Assembly: GCA_028704195.1 (NCBI GenBank)
Contig: JAQVLL010000004.1
Coordinates: 1 to 17,274, forward strand
Source: Smithellaceae bacterium
GTDB lineage: Bacteria > Desulfobacterota > Syntrophia > Syntrophales > Smithellaceae
Length of the DNA stretch: 17,274 nt
Direction of reading: 5' to 3'
The position numbers and the translations under genes were made by a program. A model generated the notes under the pieces. That model saw only the letters and a list, made by a program, of their open reading frames with translations, was not told the origin of the DNA and did no database searches. Of the stretch, positions 14,133 through 17,274 are shown in pieces (positions within the stretch are counted from its first letter, which is position 1; each line of letters starts with the position of its first letter).

Positions 14133-16547
14133 TTATATTCCTGTCTTTTGATGAAGTTCGGTTTTGTAATAAATGTGAACCAGGACAATATTAATGAATT
14201 TCTCCAGCGTCTTTTCAGAAGCGCTTTCTTCCTGTATCTCCTCTCCGGCACGGCTCAAAAACTCACCCAGTGACGATTCCTGCAGAATCCCGTCCAGCAA
14301 AGCTCTAATATTGCTTCCCGTGCCCTCTGACACTTTTTCCAGTTTATTAAAGTCTTCACCAAGTAGCGCCAGAGCCTCCTTAATGTGCCGATTGCGCAAG
14401 TCCGTCCGGTAATAGCGTTCAGCCTCCTGATTGAACTTTTCAGCGCTCAAGTCCATTGGAGATTTGGCGCCCGACATCTGAAGAATTCCGTAGGTCAGCT
14501 TTCCACAGGCGGAAAAAATCTCCGGCTCACAAACCCGAGCTTCCAGGTCGTCCATTTCTTCCCGCATGCCAAGCATTTCAATCAGATCTGCTGCGTCCTG
14601 GCGCAAAACCTTGATCAGCGCCCGTCGGTATTCAAGATTGTACACACGCACATAGCCTGGATAACGCCTGCTCATACGCACCCGCTCCGTCCGGGCAAGC
14701 ATCTTTCTCAAAAGAACATTTCTGGTGTCGCTACGCACAAAAAAAGTGGGGATATCGATGGCAGCTCCGAAAAATATTTGTCTTCTTTCACTTTCAATGG
14801 AAGGATCATCGGGGATATGGTCATGTCGAATCTGCCCGGTGAAAATATATTTAAACGCCACCAGGTAGAGAAGATTTTGCAGATTGACCGCCTGTCCCAT
14901 GTCCTGCGAAAAACTTTCAAAGAGACTGTAGTGTCGTCCTTCAAAACCGGAAAACCCCATCACGCTGCATTCACGAAGTTTCTCAAGAAGATAAAGAGAC
15001 ATCTTGGTGTCAAATACACCAAGATCAGCCAGGTCCTCTTTCAGGTGCTGTGAGTTATGAAGTTCACCGTTTAAAGCCGGACTCCTATCTGTGCTCATGA
15101 GAACGACCAGGTAATCAATCAATCGGAAGTCGGGAACAAAATCACCATTTAATCGAAAGGTCTTGCTGATCATATTGTCTATCCACTTCGGACCAAAAGG
15201 AGACACAGACTTGCCCAGAACATTAAGATTGGCCTTTTTTTGCCAGCGTCGCCAAAGCATGCGAAGATGCGTATAATCCAGCTCATGAGGCAGGAACCCA
15301 AGGGCTTTTTCCGGATGGAAATCCATAAAATCTAAGCGATAGGGTGCGGCGCTATACGTACCGACAAAAAGTGGAAGAAAATGCTCGACAATTTTTACAA
15401 CCAAATCACCTATATATTTTTCATCCCGTGCAGAAAAGCCAGAAGCGGGATTGCGAAGCAGTTGGCTGAGTTTTTTGCTCCCCAAGCTTACATGCGTTCC
15501 GTTATTAGCCAGGCTGATGTTGGATAAGTTGGGTAATGACACCAGATTACTTGTAATAATTCCGGCTTCTCGCAGTTTTAAGACCGCGTTAAATTGGCTG
15601 CGGCTTAAAACACGATGGCACAAATGCATGTACTCATGTTTTTCGACACCTCTATCCCAACCGGAAAGGCAGGGATTCATGAATAATTCGCGGTAAAAGG
15701 CATCGGAGATGCACTGGCTTAATATTTTCTGGCGAGTTGGCGGGTGCGGGGATAGAAAAACCATCGCTTTTTGTCCATTCTCCTGGAGAGAATATTTGAT
15801 GTTGGCATACATCACCAGCAACTGCGTTAACAAAAACCGCACGGCCATTTCCTTTGCCACAACACGTCCCCTACCCGTTTCAGACTGCATCGCCATAACG
15901 TAAAACGAGGAAGTTTCCGGTGATGTGTTATCATTAAGAAATGATGACATGATTCTTAATCCGGTTGCATGAAGAATCGGTGTGTCTTTTTGCTTTGAGG
16001 CAATGATCTCCGCCAGCGACAACTTTAAAAGATAACTGACCGGTACACGAAGGTATTCACGTCCATTTACCTGAACAATAAACCTATCTAAATCGGACCG
16101 TTGACCGAACGATGCATTGGACTTGTCTGCCAGCATGTCGTGCCCAATGATGATGTTGGCAAAATTCCCGATTTTCTCCCTCGGAAAACGCACCCAGCTG
16201 TTTTCCCAAACACCATCCGCGTTTCCGTTTAAATATTTTTCCAGATCTGTCATCACCCTACGGGATGTATCGCCAGATTTCGCACGTTTTTTGGTATTGC
16301 TAAAATAGTTGGACCGTTCGATAAAAAGAGGCAGGTCCGCATGATGCTTACTGCCGATGACGACCGTCTGCATTTCCGATTCGCTTCCGGCGGTCGTATC
16401 CGTTGGCGCAAAGGGAAGCGATCCGACATTCAAACCAAGCCGGTCATATTTCACACCGACTGCTTCCGATATTTCCCTGACGGTTTTCGGGTATACATCA
16501 TTCAATGTTTCAGGATAATTTTTTGCTGCAAAAGTCACTCTGCTCAA
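14133..16547 (-). CDS. Large protein of unknown function (804 aa), first gene of the psd cluster
   Basis: I do not recognise this protein. It has no signal peptide or convincing membrane span, so it should be cytosolic or peripheral. Features that can be seen: a polar N-terminus (1-100); a segment with EYLRVPVSYLLKLSLAEI (164-181); SPHPPTRQK (266-274); a Leu/Asn/Ser-rich stretch at 330-365 (SNLVSLPNLSNISLANNG); RLDFMDFHPEKALGFLPHELD (404-424), rich in Asp, His and Glu and a candidate active or metal site; a basic stretch at 617-645; and an acidic helical C-terminus (700-785). The start is TTG at 16547 with AAGGAG seven bases upstream; no better in-frame start is evident. Its stop lies three bases before psd, so both are translated from one message. 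A role in phospholipid metabolism or membrane stress is inferred only from the neighbours. Confidence 0.8.
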   Translation of the reverse strand: MSRVTFAAKNYPETLNDVYPKTVREISEAVGVKYDRLGLNVGSLPFAPTDTTAGSESEMQTVVIGSKHHADLPLFIERSNYFSNTKKRAKSGDTSRRVMTDLEKYLNGNADGVWENSWVRFPREKIGNFANIIIGHDMLADKSNASFGQRSDLDRFIVQVNGREYLRVPVSYLLKLSLAEIIASKQKDTPILHATGLRIMSSFLNDNTSPETSSFYVMAMQSETGRGRVVAKEMAVRFLLTQLLVMYANIKYSLQENGQKAMVFLSPHPPTRQKILSQCISDAFYRELFMNPCLSGWDRGVEKHEYMHLCHRVLSRSQFNAVLKLREAGIITSNLVSLPNLSNISLANNGTHVSLGSKKLSQLLRNPASGFSARDEKYIGDLVVKIVEHFLPLFVGTYSAAPYRLDFMDFHPEKALGFLPHELDYTHLRMLWRRWQKKANLNVLGKSVSPFGPKWIDNMISKTFRLNGDFVPDFRLIDYLVVLMSTDRSPALNGELHNSQHLKEDLADLGVFDTKMSLYLLEKLRECSVMGFSGFEGRHYSLFESFSQDMGQAVNLQNLLYLVAFKYIFTGQIRHDHIPDDPSIESERRQIFFGAAIDIPTFFVRSDTRNVLLRKMLARTERVRMSRRYPGYVRVYNLEYRRALIKVLRQDAADLIEMLGMREEMDDLEARVCEPEIFSACGKLTYGILQMSGAKSPMDLSAEKFNQEAERYYRTDLRNRHIKEALALLGEDFNKLEKVSEGTGSNIRALLDGILQESSLGEFLSRAGEEIQEESASEKTLEKFINIVLVHIYYKTELHQKTGI

Positions 16548-16719
16548 TATTCATCTCCTTCACATATGTTTCCAGCATTGCGAAGGAACAATATATTTTC
16601 AATGTTTCATTATGATGAAGGAATAAAGATTTTTTGAATAAACCGGGATTTGCCTGTGAGCTGTTTCAGCGTGCCAGCTATTTAAAAGGTTTCAATAATT
16701 GGATAAGTTAAATGTGAAT
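16548..16719 (-). other. Intergenic region between phoB and the 804-residue gene
   Basis: The 172 bases hold no gene. AAGGAG at 16555-16560 is the ribosome binding site that decides the TTG start of the downstream gene, since the only nearby ATG (16553-16551) touches it and is out of frame. Weak -10-like hexamers are present (for example TATATT near 16590) without good -35 partners. I find no Pho-box repeats at 11-base spacing and no hairpin with a T-run after phoB. The lipid cluster may therefore be read from phoB or from a promoter I cannot define. Confidence 0.5.
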
Positions 16720-17274
16720 TTACTTGAGCTCCGCGAATTTGTAACCAAATCCACGAACCGTGAGAACGTAACGGGGATTTTCCATATCCTTTTCGATCTG
16801 GCCCCGAAGACGGCGGATATGCACATCGACGGCACGATCGGTAATGAAGGTATCGTCACCCCAGACATGGTCCAGAATCTGATTTCTTGAGTAGACCCTG
16901 CCGGGATTGCGGGTTAGAAAGAAAAGTATTTTCAGTTCAGTAGGGCTCAGATTAACAACGCGTCCCTGCACCTGGACAGTGCAGGATTCATAATTGATCA
17001 TGAGTCCCTCGTATTCAAATATTTTTTTCGTCGATGGCTTTTCTCTTTCCTGTACACGGCGAAGAATGGTTCGGACACGGGCAACAAGTTCTTTGACACT
17101 GAATGGCTTAGTCATGTAATCATCCGCGCCGATTTCCAGCCCGATAATCTTATCCACCTCGTCGCCTTTGGCTGTGAGCATAATCACCGGCAGATGGGCC
17201 ATATCAGGATTGGCTCGAATGCCTTTGCAAATATCCAATCCGTTCATGCCCGGAAGCATCAAATCGAGAATAAT
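16720..17274 (-). CDS. phoB: Phosphate response regulator PhoB, partial (N-terminus beyond the right edge)
   Basis: The frame is open at the window edge and gives the last 184 residues of an OmpR/PhoB-family regulator. The fourth visible residue is the phospho-accepting Asp (IILDLMLPGMNG), so about 50 N-terminal residues are missing. The receiver continues with LTAKGDEVDK and the conserved Lys in YMTKPF. The C-terminal winged-helix DNA-binding domain is complete: LSPTELKIL, the recognition-helix region with AVDVHIRRLRGQIE, and the wing VRGFGYKF. Phosphorylated by PhoR, it would activate promoters with Pho boxes such as the one before pstS. Close OmpR-family relatives cannot be excluded from sequence alone, but a complete pst-phoU-phoR set in the same cluster makes phoB the best call. 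Confidence 0.88.
   Translation of the reverse strand: MILDLMLPGMNGLDICKGIRANPDMAHLPVIMLTAKGDEVDKIIGLEIGADDYMTKPFSVKELVARVRTILRRVQEREKPSTKKIFEYEGLMINYESCTVQVQGRVVNLSPTELKILFFLTRNPGRVYSRNQILDHVWGDDTFITDRAVDVHIRRLRGQIEKDMENPRYVLTVRGFGYKFAELK

Noticed and set aside
14385..15053. Plus-strand open frame of 222 codons
   Set aside because: It is antisense to the 804-residue gene, which has a better start signal and operon context; no recognisable motif in the antisense product.
16662..16676. TGGCAC on the minus strand downstream of phoB as a sigma-54 promoter
   Set aside because: The required TTGC-like element five bases downstream reads AACA, so the -12 part is missing.

Overview
The window looks like chromosomal DNA of a Gram-negative anaerobe of the deltaproteobacterial type (Desulfobacterota; a Syntrophus/Smithella-like relative is my best guess). 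This is inferred from gene content: a Pst/Pho phosphate regulon, an HD-GYP protein paired with a HEAT-like protein, a DUF169 protein and a large acyl-CoA dehydrogenase. It is not a database result. Every gene I can support is on the minus strand, so genes are read from the right edge of the window to the left. I see no RNA gene, insertion sequence, CRISPR array or other mobile element.

In transcription order, the right edge holds most of phoB, a phosphate response regulator whose N-terminus lies outside. A 172-base gap follows, then a tight four-gene cluster: a large protein I do not recognise (804 aa, TTG start), a phosphatidylserine decarboxylase, a DksA/TraR-type zinc-finger protein and a divergent Lgt-like membrane protein. 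Next comes a 219-base control region with a well-formed Pho box, then pstS, a strong attenuator-like hairpin, and pstC-pstA-pstB-phoU-phoR. The phosphate system is therefore complete, but phoB and phoR lie at opposite ends, with the lipid-related cluster between phoB and pstS.

Past phoR there is an intergenic region with a long two-part hairpin and a promoter, then a single DUF169 gene. A 255-base gap leads to a two-gene unit, a HEAT-like protein and an HD-GYP protein, which appear to share a related N-terminal module. The left edge holds the first 323 residues of an acyl-CoA dehydrogenase with its own ribosome binding site.

The phosphate genes should work as one circuit. PstS captures periplasmic phosphate, PstC/PstA/PstB import it, PhoU and PhoR relay the phosphate state, and PhoB acts on the Pho box before pstS. 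The least understood part is the unknown protein/Psd/DksA-like/Lgt-like cluster, which combines phospholipid enzymes with a probable transcription modulator. It is the best candidate here for an undescribed system, but its function cannot be read from sequence alone.
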